From Flavobacteriaceae bacterium (GTDB lineage Bacteria; Bacteroidota; Bacteroidia; Flavobacteriales; Flavobacteriaceae), in the NCBI GenBank assembly GCA_022424955.1, contig JAKMGK010000069.1:1-43810 (forward strand): 43,810 bases of DNA, written 5' to 3'. Under the pieces are notes generated by a model. That model saw only the letters and a program-made list of their open reading frames with translations. It did not search any database and was not told the DNA's origin. The first letter of the stretch is position 1, and each line of letters starts with the position of its first letter. The translations under genes were made by a program, and so were the position numbers. Of this stretch, positions 18,533 to 26,754 are shown in pieces.

Positions 18533-20034
18533 ACATTCATTTCGAGTAAACTATCCATCAATTTTCGATCATTGGACAAGCGTGAGATCTTGTGTTGTCC
18601 CCCTAGCTTTTTATTATATTCTAGCCAGCGATAAAACAGCCCCTCTTTAGCCACACTAATTTTGGGCAAAATCATGGTCATATCTTTATACCTTTTTGCT
18701 TCATAATCAGAATTCAAGCCTTTCAATTCCTGGTCTAATACAGATTGGAATTGCATTAAATCCTTTGGGGCTTTTTTGAACTCTATCATCCATTCGTGAC
18801 TTCCTTTTTTATTTCCTTCCATAAAAATGGGCGCAACCGAATAATCTATTACCTCAACATCGCAGGTTAAAGCAGCCACAGAGATGGCGCGATCGGCATT
18901 TTCAACAACTAGTTCTTCTCCAAAAGCGTTGATATAATGCTTTGTTCTTCCAGCAATTTGAATGCGATAAGGAGACAAGGAAGTAAACTGCACTACATCG
19001 CCAATTTTATAACGCCACAAGCCGCCATTTGTCGTGATTACAAGGGTATAACGCACCCCTAATTTTACCTGATCCAGGGGTATAATCGCCGCATCGTCTT
19101 CCCCTAAGGGAATAAACTCATAAAAGATCCCATAGTCTAACATCAACAACAGTTCATCAGAATCATTGCGGTCTTGTATGGCAAAAAAACCTTCGGAAGC
19201 ATTGTAAATTTCATAAAACTGCAGTGAGTGATCTTTTAAAAGTGATTCATATTGACTGCGGTATGGTCGAAAACTTACTCCCCCGTGAAAGTACACTTCT
19301 ATATTGGGCCAAATGTCTTTGAGACTTTTCCCTGGGTATTGGTCGAGTAGCTTGTGCAATAAAACCAGCATCCATGACGGCACCCCCATTAGGCCAGTTA
19401 CATTTTCTTGTGAACTCTCTGCAATAATGGCCTGCATCTTTGCTTCCCATTCTGACATTAAAGAAACCTTCAAACTTGGGGTGCAATTCAATTCTGCCCA
19501 AAAAGGAAGGTTGTCTGTCATTATCGCAGATAAGTCGCCAAAAGCATTTCGCTCATTTTGATACAACTCTTGACTCCCCCCCAGACGAAGGGTTTTCCCA
19601 TTAAACAACTGTGCCTCTGGATTGTTATTGATATAGAGGGAAAGCATATCTTTCCCCGCCTTATAATGACAATCATCTAGTGCTTCTACACTTACAGGGA
19701 TGTACTTGCTTTTTGCGTTAGTGGTGCCACTAGACTTTGCATACCACTTGATGGGCGTGGGCCAAAGAATATTATCCTCACCTTGACGACCTGCTGTGAT
19801 TTCTGAAGTAAGGTCTTCATAAGTAACTATGGGCACACGACGGGCAAACTCGCTATACTGATGTATAGAACTAAAGTCGTACTGATAGCCGATCTTTGTT
19901 TTTTTGGCGAAGCCTAATAAATCTTGTAATACCTCTTGCTGAACTTCATTGGGGTATTTGATAAACAACTCAATTTGATGAATGCGTTTCTTTAGAAACC
20001 AAGAAGCAATGGAATTAAATAATGGGATCGCCAT
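18529..20034 (-). CDS. GH3-family protein (plant GH3-like acyl-adenylate fold)
   Basis: A 501-residue GH3-type protein. Motifs: [17 protein letters not shown] (ATP/Mg P-loop-like motif), [23 protein letters not shown], and [12 protein letters not shown] in the C-terminal part. Plant members conjugate amino acids to hormone acids through an acyl-adenylate. Bacteroidota carry a copy of unknown substrate. No signal peptide. Divergent from the DUF2797 gene. Confidence 0.88.
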   Translation of the reverse strand: MAIPLFNSIASWFLKKRIHQIELFIKYPNEVQQEVLQDLLGFAKKTKIGYQYDFSSIHQYSEFARRVPIVTYEDLTSEITAGRQGEDNILWPTPIKWYAKSSGTTNAKSKYIPVSVEALDDCHYKAGKDMLSLYINNNPEAQLFNGKTLRLGGSQELYQNERNAFGDLSAIMTDNLPFWAELNCTPSLKVSLMSEWEAKMQAIIAESSQENVTGLMGVPSWMLVLLHKLLDQYPGKSLKDIWPNIEVYFHGGVSFRPYRSQYESLLKDHSLQFYEIYNASEGFFAIQDRNDSDELLLMLDYGIFYEFIPLGEDDAAIIPLDQVKLGVRYTLVITTNGGLWRYKIGDVVQFTSLSPYRIQIAGRTKHYINAFGEELVVENADRAISVAALTCDVEVIDYSVAPIFMEGNKKGSHEWMIEFKKAPKDLMQFQSVLDQELKGLNSDYEAKRYKDMTMILPKISVAKEGLFYRWLEYNKKLGGQHKISRLSNDRKLMDSLLEMNV

Positions 20035-20076
20035 AGAATCTTTATCTTTAGCATAAATTTAATTCTTTCCGTCGAT

Positions 20077-20871
20077 ATGTTCTCTGGTGTACTTAAAAAA
20101 ATGCTTACTACTGTTGATCAAGAGGTACAATATTACCTAGATCTCCCCCAACATGTGCTCAACATGAATCAATGTATCAATAAAAGTTTGAGCCTAAGCC
20201 TAAAAGGATATGAATGTTTGAACTGTCAAAAGACCGAACCTATTTTCAGACAAGGCTTTTGTAAAAAGTGTTTTTTTGAAAGTCCACAAGCGGGGGATTG
20301 GATCATGCGACCAGAATTAAGTAAAGCACATTTAGATATTGAAGATAGAGATTTAGCCTATGAGAAAAAAATACAATTACAACCCCATATTGTTTATCTG
20401 GCTCTCTCGTCTCATCTCAAGGTGGGAATCACCCGTAAGAGTCAAGTTCCCACTCGGTGGATTGATCAAGGGGCGCATCAAGCCATGGCATTACTTGAAA
20501 TTCCTAATCGCTACCTAGCAGGGGTAGGAGAAGTCGCTTTAAAAGAATATTTCTCTGATAAAACCAACTGGAGAAAGATGCTACAGTTTAATGAAGTACC
20601 TGAAATTGACTGGACGCTCGAACGCAACAAGGCGATTGATGCTTTACCCAATGAGCTAAAGCCCTATATTATTCGGGACGAAAGTTTGACACCCCTTCCC
20701 TTTCCAGTTGAACGCTATCCAGAAAAAGTAAAAAGTCTTAATCTAGTCAAAGAAGAACAATATACTGGAGTATTAAAAGGCGTGAAAGGACAATACCTCA
20801 TCTTTGAAGACAATACTGTTTTTAATGTAAGAAGTAATGAAGGCTTAGTAGTAGAGCTGACCGTTTCTTAA
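20077..20871 (+). CDS. DUF2797 family protein with zinc ribbon
   Basis: 264 residues. It has a Cys4 zinc ribbon at about residues 48-67 (CLNC and CKKC). Next is a domain starting IVYLALSSHLKVGITRKSQ with TRWIDQGA, which looks like a GIY-YIG-type nuclease fold, although I cannot confirm catalytic residues. The function of DUF2797 is unknown. Its stop overlaps that of rluF on TTAA at 20868-20871. Confidence 0.8.
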   Translation: MFSGVLKKMLTTVDQEVQYYLDLPQHVLNMNQCINKSLSLSLKGYECLNCQKTEPIFRQGFCKKCFFESPQAGDWIMRPELSKAHLDIEDRDLAYEKKIQLQPHIVYLALSSHLKVGITRKSQVPTRWIDQGAHQAMALLEIPNRYLAGVGEVALKEYFSDKTNWRKMLQFNEVPEIDWTLERNKAIDALPNELKPYIIRDESLTPLPFPVERYPEKVKSLNLVKEEQYTGVLKGVKGQYLIFEDNTVFNVRSNEGLVVELTVS

Positions 20872-21602
20872 CCCTCAAAGGTCTTTGTCGAGTCTGCAAC
20901 AAGACAATTAATTTCGGCCATTTCTTTTTTCGTTAAATGACGCCATTTCCCTTTACCTACATCTAAAGAAACATTCATAATGCGCACTCGTTTAAGGGTA
21001 ACTACACGATAATCTAGGTATTCACACATTCGACGAATTTGACGATTCAAGCCCTGGGTCAAAATGATACGAAACTCCTTTTTGTGAGTTTGCTTGACTT
21101 TACACGGACGTGTTACTGTATCTAAGATAGGAACCCCTGCAGCCATCTTCTGAATAAACTCTTCTGTGATAGGTCGATTTACTGTGACCACATATTCTTT
21201 TTCGTGTTGATTGCGGGCACGAAGTATTTTATTGACAATATCACCATCGTTTGTCAAAAAGATTAATCCTTCGGAAGGTTTATCTAGACGTCCAATAGGA
21301 AAAATGCGAGTAGGAAAATTGATATAGTCAATGATATTGTCTTTCTCTACACGGGTATCTGTGGTACAGACAATCCCTACAGGCTTATTAAAGGCGATAT
21401 AAACAGGTTTGTCTCCCGCTTGATCAACCACAATACCATCCACAGTGATTTCATCTTTTGGAGTAACCTTCAAGCCCATCTCTACCGGCTTTCCATTCAC
21501 GGTGATGCGTTCTTCTTGAATCAATTTATCTGCAGCCCGTCTAGAACAATAGCCTATTTCGCTCAAGTATTTATTGATTCTTACAGCTTGGGTTTCTTCC
21601 AT
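20868..21602 (-). CDS. rluF: RluF-type 23S rRNA pseudouridine synthase
   Basis: 244 residues. It has an N-terminal S4 RNA-binding domain (6-50, RINKYLSEIGYCSRRAADKLI) and an RsuA-family catalytic domain with the active Asp107 in IGRLDKPSEGLIFLTND. The GLNRQIRRMCEYLDYRV motif follows. The motif set fits RluF (U2604 of 23S rRNA) better than RluB/RluE. It lies 2 bp downstream of the VUT transporter gene in a tight minus-strand cluster. Confidence 0.88.
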   Translation of the reverse strand: MEETQAVRINKYLSEIGYCSRRAADKLIQEERITVNGKPVEMGLKVTPKDEITVDGIVVDQAGDKPVYIAFNKPVGIVCTTDTRVEKDNIIDYINFPTRIFPIGRLDKPSEGLIFLTNDGDIVNKILRARNQHEKEYVVTVNRPITEEFIQKMAAGVPILDTVTRPCKVKQTHKKEFRIILTQGLNRQIRRMCEYLDYRVVTLKRVRIMNVSLDVGKGKWRHLTKKEMAEINCLVADSTKTFEG

Positions 21603-21604
21603 CG

Positions 21605-22309
21605 TTAATCTAGCTTGATTTCTTGTCCAATCTTTAGGTTAAATCGACGTCTAAAGAAATGAACAAACAAATATAAGAAAGGAGTGTCGATTGCGGCGAC
21701 TAAAACCTTAAAGACTATACTCGACAGCGTCAAGCCCCAAAAAAGCTCCCAGGGCAATACTCCAAAAAGACACAACAGCAAAATCACTGTACTGGAATCA
21801 ATAATTTGAGAAGCAAAAGTCGAAAAATTATTGCGGAGCCAAAGGTGTTTCCCTTGGGTTAAATTTTTCCAGAGATGGTAAATTCTAATATCGATAAGCT
21901 GCGCGAAAAGATAGGCTATCATAGACGCTAAAACTGCTAAGGGTGATAAAGAGAATACCTTTGTAAAAGTCGCATTATCGATGGGGGATGTAGTAATAGC
22001 TGGAGCAGCACCAGCTACTAATAAAATCCCAATCGAAAAAAAAGAAGCAAATATACCCGCAACTACGACCTGGTTAGCCCGTTTTTGTCCATAAATTTCT
22101 GAGATAAGATCTGTGATCAAAAAAGTAATGGGATAAGGTAAAATCCCTACAGAAAGTTCAAATAATGGCACGCCCATTATAGCGGTATCAAAAGGGTACC
22201 AAAAGAAGAACTTTTGAAATATTAAGTTAGACACCACTAAAGAGGTGATAAACAATGCCGCTAGATAGAGATATATTTTTTGGGCTAAGGCCTTATCTTT
22301 TACATCCAT
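21605..22309 (-). CDS. VUT-family (YhhQ-type) queuosine precursor transporter
   Basis: 234 residues with six or so membrane helices. It has the family-typical segments FPITFLITDLISEIYGQKRA and SPLAVLASMIAYLFAQLIDIRIYHLWK. Homologues import 7-cyano- or 7-aminomethyl-7-deazaguanine for queuosine in tRNA. It sits 3 bp from sppA and 2 bp from rluF, so one transcript is likely. Confidence 0.85.
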   Translation of the reverse strand: MDVKDKALAQKIYLYLAALFITSLVVSNLIFQKFFFWYPFDTAIMGVPLFELSVGILPYPITFLITDLISEIYGQKRANQVVVAGIFASFFSIGILLVAGAAPAITTSPIDNATFTKVFSLSPLAVLASMIAYLFAQLIDIRIYHLWKNLTQGKHLWLRNNFSTFASQIIDSSTVILLLCLFGVLPWELFWGLTLSSIVFKVLVAAIDTPFLYLFVHFFRRRFNLKIGQEIKLD

Positions 22310-22312
22310 GCA

Positions 22313-24082
22313 TTACTTAATTTCTAACGCATAAGGCAAGCGAAGCTGGACCTTAGCACGATTTTCTTGCCCTGACAAGCTAGTTAAAAATAGATTTATT
22401 TCTTTGGGATAATTCGCAAGTAATTCTTCTTCTATACGGCTAAATGGCCCCATAACAGAAATAAAGTCTTCAAATTCTGGTTCGATTTTAGGGTAAGAAA
22501 TAAGGTTGTATTCTTCGATTTCTGCCAGTCTAGCAGCGGCGGCTAATGCTTGATCCATCCCACCTAAACCGTCAACTAAGCCATTTTCTAAAGCTTGTTT
22601 TCCTGTCCAGACACGTCCTTGCGCAATCGCTTCAACCGCTTCAAGGCTTAGCCCTCTTCCATCTGCAACGCGTTGCTTAAAAGTGTAATAAACATACTCA
22701 ATCCCCTCTTTTATACTCGCGCGGAAGTCTCCTTCAGGGGATTGAAATACACTATACCCTAAAGCGTTTTTGTGGGTTTCTACATGTTGTACATTGATCC
22801 CTATTGAACTGGTAAATCCTTCTACATTAGGCACAGTTGCAAATACCCCTATTGACCCAGTGATGGTCATATCATTAGCATAGATTTCATCTCCTGCAAC
22901 CGCGAGGTAATATCCTCCAGACGCAGCAATATTCCCCATAGAAACAACTAGGGGCTTTTCTTTTTTCGCTTCAATTAATGCGTTCCAAATGATATCTGAA
23001 CTTAAAGCACTTCCTCCAGGAGAATCTATTCTTAAAACAATGGCTTTTACCCTACGACTTTTAACCGCTTGATCAATCGCCTTTAAAAAGACCTCTTGTC
23101 CTATAATATTTTCGCTTCCTTCTCCATACAATATAGGTCCTTGAGCATAAATAACCGCGATACGATCACGCACGCCTTTTTTATATAAACCGTTACCGCC
23201 TGTAAGTTGTTTTAGACCAACGGTTTTAAGACGTTTATCTTCTTCAATATTAACTGCGTTTTTCAATTTGCTTTCATAGACTTCTTCATAAATCAAACCG
23301 TCCACCAAACCATTTTCTTGCGCTTGCTGGGGTAGGCTTGCTTTGAGTTCGTTAGCAATATCATTCAATGCAGCTGTGGTTAATCCTCTTCCTTCTGCGA
23401 TAGTAATATTTGCTGTATCCCAAACGCTGTTTAATAAAGAAGAGATTTGAGTGCGATTAGCATCGCTCATTTCACTCTCTAGGTAAGGTTCCACGGCGCT
23501 TTTGTATTTTCCGTGGCGAACTACTTCCATTTTAAAGCCATATTCATCTTGAAAGTCTTTATAATAGAGTACTTCGGCTGCAAGACCTTTGAATTCCATT
23601 CCGCCCATAGGGTGGAGAAAAATTGAATCTGAAACAGAGGCGAGGTAATAGCCTTTTTGAGAAAAATAATCTCCATAAGCATAAATAAATTTCCCTTCGG
23701 CTTTAAACTCTTCTAGCGCTTTACGAATGCTTTGCGCTTGAGACCACCCCATACTGGGAAACATAACCTTTAAATCAATTCCTTTAATTTTATCGTCTTT
23801 AGCTGCTTTTCGAATGGCTAAAACGACCTCATAAAACTTCAATACATCGTCACCCAGACCTAATGCTTCCTCAAAATCTTGGGTAGCACCTACATTGTCA
23901 AACATGGGATGGTCTAAGTCTAGCTCTAACAAACTGTTATCACTAATTTCAACTGGGACAGACTCACTGGAAGAAACTGCGGTAGCAATCCCAGCGATAC
24001 TCATCACTAATAATAATCCTATAAAAATAAAAGCGACAACAGTTCCTAAAACTGAGGCCAAAAAGCTTTTGAAAAAATTCAT
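22313..24082 (-). CDS. sppA: Signal peptide peptidase SppA, 67K type
   Basis: 589 residues, the long two-domain form. It has one N-terminal membrane anchor (about 8-30). The catalytic Lys194 is in GKYKSAVEPY (N-terminal half) and Ser388 in GNIAASGGYY (C-terminal half), the dyad split over two repeats as in E. coli SppA. It degrades cleaved signal peptides in the membrane. First gene of sppA-VUT-rluF. Confidence 0.95.
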   Translation of the reverse strand: MNFFKSFLASVLGTVVAFIFIGLLLVMSIAGIATAVSSSESVPVEISDNSLLELDLDHPMFDNVGATQDFEEALGLGDDVLKFYEVVLAIRKAAKDDKIKGIDLKVMFPSMGWSQAQSIRKALEEFKAEGKFIYAYGDYFSQKGYYLASVSDSIFLHPMGGMEFKGLAAEVLYYKDFQDEYGFKMEVVRHGKYKSAVEPYLESEMSDANRTQISSLLNSVWDTANITIAEGRGLTTAALNDIANELKASLPQQAQENGLVDGLIYEEVYESKLKNAVNIEEDKRLKTVGLKQLTGGNGLYKKGVRDRIAVIYAQGPILYGEGSENIIGQEVFLKAIDQAVKSRRVKAIVLRIDSPGGSALSSDIIWNALIEAKKEKPLVVSMGNIAASGGYYLAVAGDEIYANDMTITGSIGVFATVPNVEGFTSSIGINVQHVETHKNALGYSVFQSPEGDFRASIKEGIEYVYYTFKQRVADGRGLSLEAVEAIAQGRVWTGKQALENGLVDGLGGMDQALAAAARLAEIEEYNLISYPKIEPEFEDFISVMGPFSRIEEELLANYPKEINLFLTSLSGQENRAKVQLRLPYALEIK

Positions 24083-24196
24083 CTTCTTACTCGTTTAAAT
24101 TTCATACTCATTAGGCGTAAATTTCCTCTTTTTGTTACAGAATATGGGTATTTTCTCATAAAAAAACTACCTTTAAATTCACCCAAATGAATTAAT

Positions 24197-24999
24197 ATGA
24201 GAAAATTAAGCCTACTTTCTTTTATAATATGCCTTTGCTTTTCTTACAAAGTCAACCAATATACTGGTAAAAAAACCTCAACTTTTTTAGCAACAAACAA
24301 GTTTTCCCGGTCGCTTTTAAAGAGTATAAAAACTTTATCACAAAAAACCCACCCCTTAAAAACAGCAAGGAAAGTAATCAGATTAAGGCCATTGGTCAAA
24401 GAATCACTGCTGCAGCACAGGCATATTTTATTCACAAAGGGAAGCCTCAATTTTTAAAAGACTATGCCTGGGAATACAATCTTATCGATAGTAAAGAAAA
24501 AAATGCCTGGTGTATGCCCGGAGGAAAAATCGTTTTCTATACTGGCACACTCCCCATTGCAAAAACCCCAGATGGAATCGCTGCTATTATGGGGCATGAA
24601 GTCGCCCATGCACTTGCCGATCACGGTGCACAACGCATGAGCGCAAACACCCTAAAAACTGGCTTAGATTTTATTGCCGCAAAAAGTACCGAAAAACAAC
24701 CCGAAGAAAAACGCAAAAAAATCCTCGCAGCCTATGGCTATGGAAGTCAACTAGGGGTTATTCTTCCCTTTAGCCGAAAACACGAAATAAAAGCCGATAA
24801 AATTGGGCTAGAATTAATGACCATCGCTGGTTTTAACCCAAAAGAAGCCGCAGAAGTCTGGCGAAGAATGCAAGCAGATGCTGGCGGAAAAGCCCCTCCA
24901 TAAATTTTAAGCACCCACCCCTCGAGTCAAAGTAGAATCAAAACGCTTGAGGCACACATCGCTTATGCAGACTCTTTAGCTAAAGTGATTCAAAAATAG
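24197..24999 (+). pseudogene. M48-family (Oma1/LoiP-like) metalloprotease pseudogene
   Basis: Reading starts at ATG 24197 in frame 2 (signal peptide, then QYTGKKTSTFLATN). It needs one extra base near 24297-24301 to continue in frame 1 as VFPVAFKEYKNFI through NAWCMPGGKIVFYTG. The zinc motif HEVAHALADHG and the third ligand region KHEIKADKIGLELM are intact. After GGKAPP comes TAA (24901-24903), where the family has Glu. The frame then runs on as ILSTHPSSQSRIKTLEAHI to TAG 24997-24999. The lipobox position is Tyr (CFSYK) where Cys is expected. Two clear lesions and one probable one make it a pseudogene rather than a single sequencing error. Confidence 0.88.
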
Positions 25000-25055
25000 T
25001 CTTATCCCTTTATTGCTATAAGAGGAATGCTTACTTTTAGCCCTCAAAATAGCGC

Positions 25056-26144
25056 ATGGTTTATCTTTCTTTAGGAAGTAATATCGGGGATCGTCAACTG
25101 TTTTTACAACTAGCAATAGGGCTTATCACTTATCGTATTGGTGAAGTCAAACAAGTTTCAAGTATTGTAGAAACTCCTGCCTGGGGTTTTGAAGGAGATG
25201 CTTTTTACAACGCCTGTCTTTCCCTAGAAACCGCTTTAAGTCCTCAAAAGGTACTCGAGGAACTCCTCACCATTGAAAAAATTTTAGGGCGAGAGAGAAA
25301 AACGACCAAAGAATACCAAGCTAGAAATATTGATTTAGACATCCTTTTATTTGGAGAAGAAATCATTCACAGCCACAATCTCTCTATTCCTCACCCCCGT
25401 ATGGAAAAGAGAAATTTTGTACTCGCTCCGCTCGCCGAAATTGCGCCAGACACCCTTCATCCCATTTTAAATAAAAGCCTAGAACAACTTTATCTTGAGA
25501 CAGAAGATACTGCTCTAATTAATCCTATTAAGAAAAATCTATTTATCCCTAAACGAAAGAAATTTATTGCTATAGAAGGCAATATAGGCGCTGGGAAAAC
25601 AACTTTAACGCATCAACTTCACAGTGCAGTAGGCGGAACATTATTGCTAGAAAATTTTTATGACAACCCTTTTTTAGCCGATTTTTATCAAGATCCAGAA
25701 GCCTTTGCACTTAAAGTCGAAACAGCTTTCCTAGAAGAGCGGGTTCAACAACTCTCTTCTTTCTTTAAGTCTAAAAACAACTTCCCCGTTTTGGCAGACT
25801 TTAGTCTGGAAAAATCCTTACTTTTTGCACAACAAAATCTTTCAGCAGCAGATTTTACAGCCTATAAAAAAGAGTATATAGAAGCAAGCGCGAACCTTCC
25901 ACAGCCTGACCTTGTCCTTTTTCTCGCCCAAAATATTCCCCAACTACAAAAGAATATTCAAAAACGCGGAAGAGAATTCGAGCAAGGTATAAGCAATCAT
26001 TACTTACAAAAAATCGAAACGGGTTATGCCCAGTGGCAAAAAAATAGCTCCTTAAATATTTGTGAGCTCAATACAATAGGAGTAGACTTTGTTCAAGACA
26101 GCAAGGCTTTCTACACTTTATTAGCCGCTTTTTTTCGTGCCTAA
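25056..26144 (+). CDS. folK: Fusion of HPPK (FolK) and deoxynucleoside kinase
   Basis: 362 residues. Residues 1-150 are 6-hydroxymethyl-dihydropterin pyrophosphokinase (SLGSNIGDR, ETPAWGF, RNIDLDILLFG, IPHPRMEKRNFVLAPL), a folate step. Residues 168-362 are a deoxynucleoside kinase with P-loop GNIGAGKTT (175-183), ADFSLEKSLLFA and an RGREFEQGI lid. The two activities sit in folate and nucleotide salvage respectively; this fusion recurs in flavobacteria. A near-consensus TACTTTTA box lies about 20 nt upstream. The 3' end overlaps the convergent methyltransferase gene by 24 bp. Confidence 0.93.
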   Translation: MVYLSLGSNIGDRQLFLQLAIGLITYRIGEVKQVSSIVETPAWGFEGDAFYNACLSLETALSPQKVLEELLTIEKILGRERKTTKEYQARNIDLDILLFGEEIIHSHNLSIPHPRMEKRNFVLAPLAEIAPDTLHPILNKSLEQLYLETEDTALINPIKKNLFIPKRKKFIAIEGNIGAGKTTLTHQLHSAVGGTLLLENFYDNPFLADFYQDPEAFALKVETAFLEERVQQLSSFFKSKNNFPVLADFSLEKSLLFAQQNLSAADFTAYKKEYIEASANLPQPDLVLFLAQNIPQLQKNIQKRGREFEQGISNHYLQKIETGYAQWQKNSSLNICELNTIGVDFVQDSKAFYTLLAAFFRA

Positions 26145-26669
26145 TTTTTGATAAAAATCCCAGCAAATAACACCCGTAGTAACCGCAATATTTAAAGAGT
26201 GTTTTGCTCCTTCTTGAGGGATTTCAATCACTTTTGCGGCTTGATCGATCACCTGCTGCTGCACGCCTTTAACTTCATTCCCTAACACAAAAGCTGTTTT
26301 TACATAGGGGTTAGGCTGGTATTGATATAAAAAAGTGGCGCCTTGAGCTTGTTCAATTGCCCAAACCTCTACCCCGTCTTCTTGCAGTTGTGTCACTAAT
26401 GCGACAGCATCTTCTTTGTATTCCCACTCAACCGAGTCTGTTGCCCCCAGTGCTGTTTTTTGAATGTCTTTATGCGGTGGTGTCGCCGTAATCCCGCAGA
26501 GGTAAATTTTTTCAATCAAAAAAGCATCTGCTGTGCGAAAGACAGAACCCACATTATTCAAACTGCGAATGTTGTCTAAAATAATAATCAAAGGAGTTTT
26601 AGCCGCTTTTTTAGCTTCTTCAACACTTTTTCGATTCAACTCACTATTTTTTAATTTCCGGTTTAGCAT
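26121..26669 (-). CDS. TrmH/SpoU-family RNA 2'-O-ribose methyltransferase
   Basis: 182 residues from ATG 26669 (MLNRKLKNSELNRK). Upstream codons in the same frame do not look protein-like. SPOUT motifs are present in order: 1, DNIRSLNNVGSVFRTADAF; 2, FVLGNEVKGV; 3, IPQEGAKHSLNIAVTTGV. It transfers methyl from SAM to a tRNA or rRNA ribose; the exact target is not readable. TATTTTTG lies exactly 4 nt before the ATG, predicting a leaderless transcript. Divergent from mutS. Confidence 0.9.
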   Translation of the reverse strand: MLNRKLKNSELNRKSVEEAKKAAKTPLIIILDNIRSLNNVGSVFRTADAFLIEKIYLCGITATPPHKDIQKTALGATDSVEWEYKEDAVALVTQLQEDGVEVWAIEQAQGATFLYQYQPNPYVKTAFVLGNEVKGVQQQVIDQAAKVIEIPQEGAKHSLNIAVTTGVICWDFYQKLGTKKSG

Positions 26670-26673
26670 GCAG

Positions 26674-26681
26674 CAAAAATA
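26674..26681 (-). promoter_or_regulatory. -7 box (TATTTTTG) of the SpoU methyltransferase gene, 4 nt from ATG
   Basis: On the minus strand TATTTTTG is followed by CTGC and then ATG. It is the same box and the same 4-nt spacing as tatD and umuC. No -33 TTG is seen. Confidence 0.5.
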
Positions 26682-26754
26682 AGGAAGTATTCGGTAGCAT
26701 TTTTTAAAAATGAAATAAGGGTTATATTCGCAATAACAGCAAATAAATTTCCCC

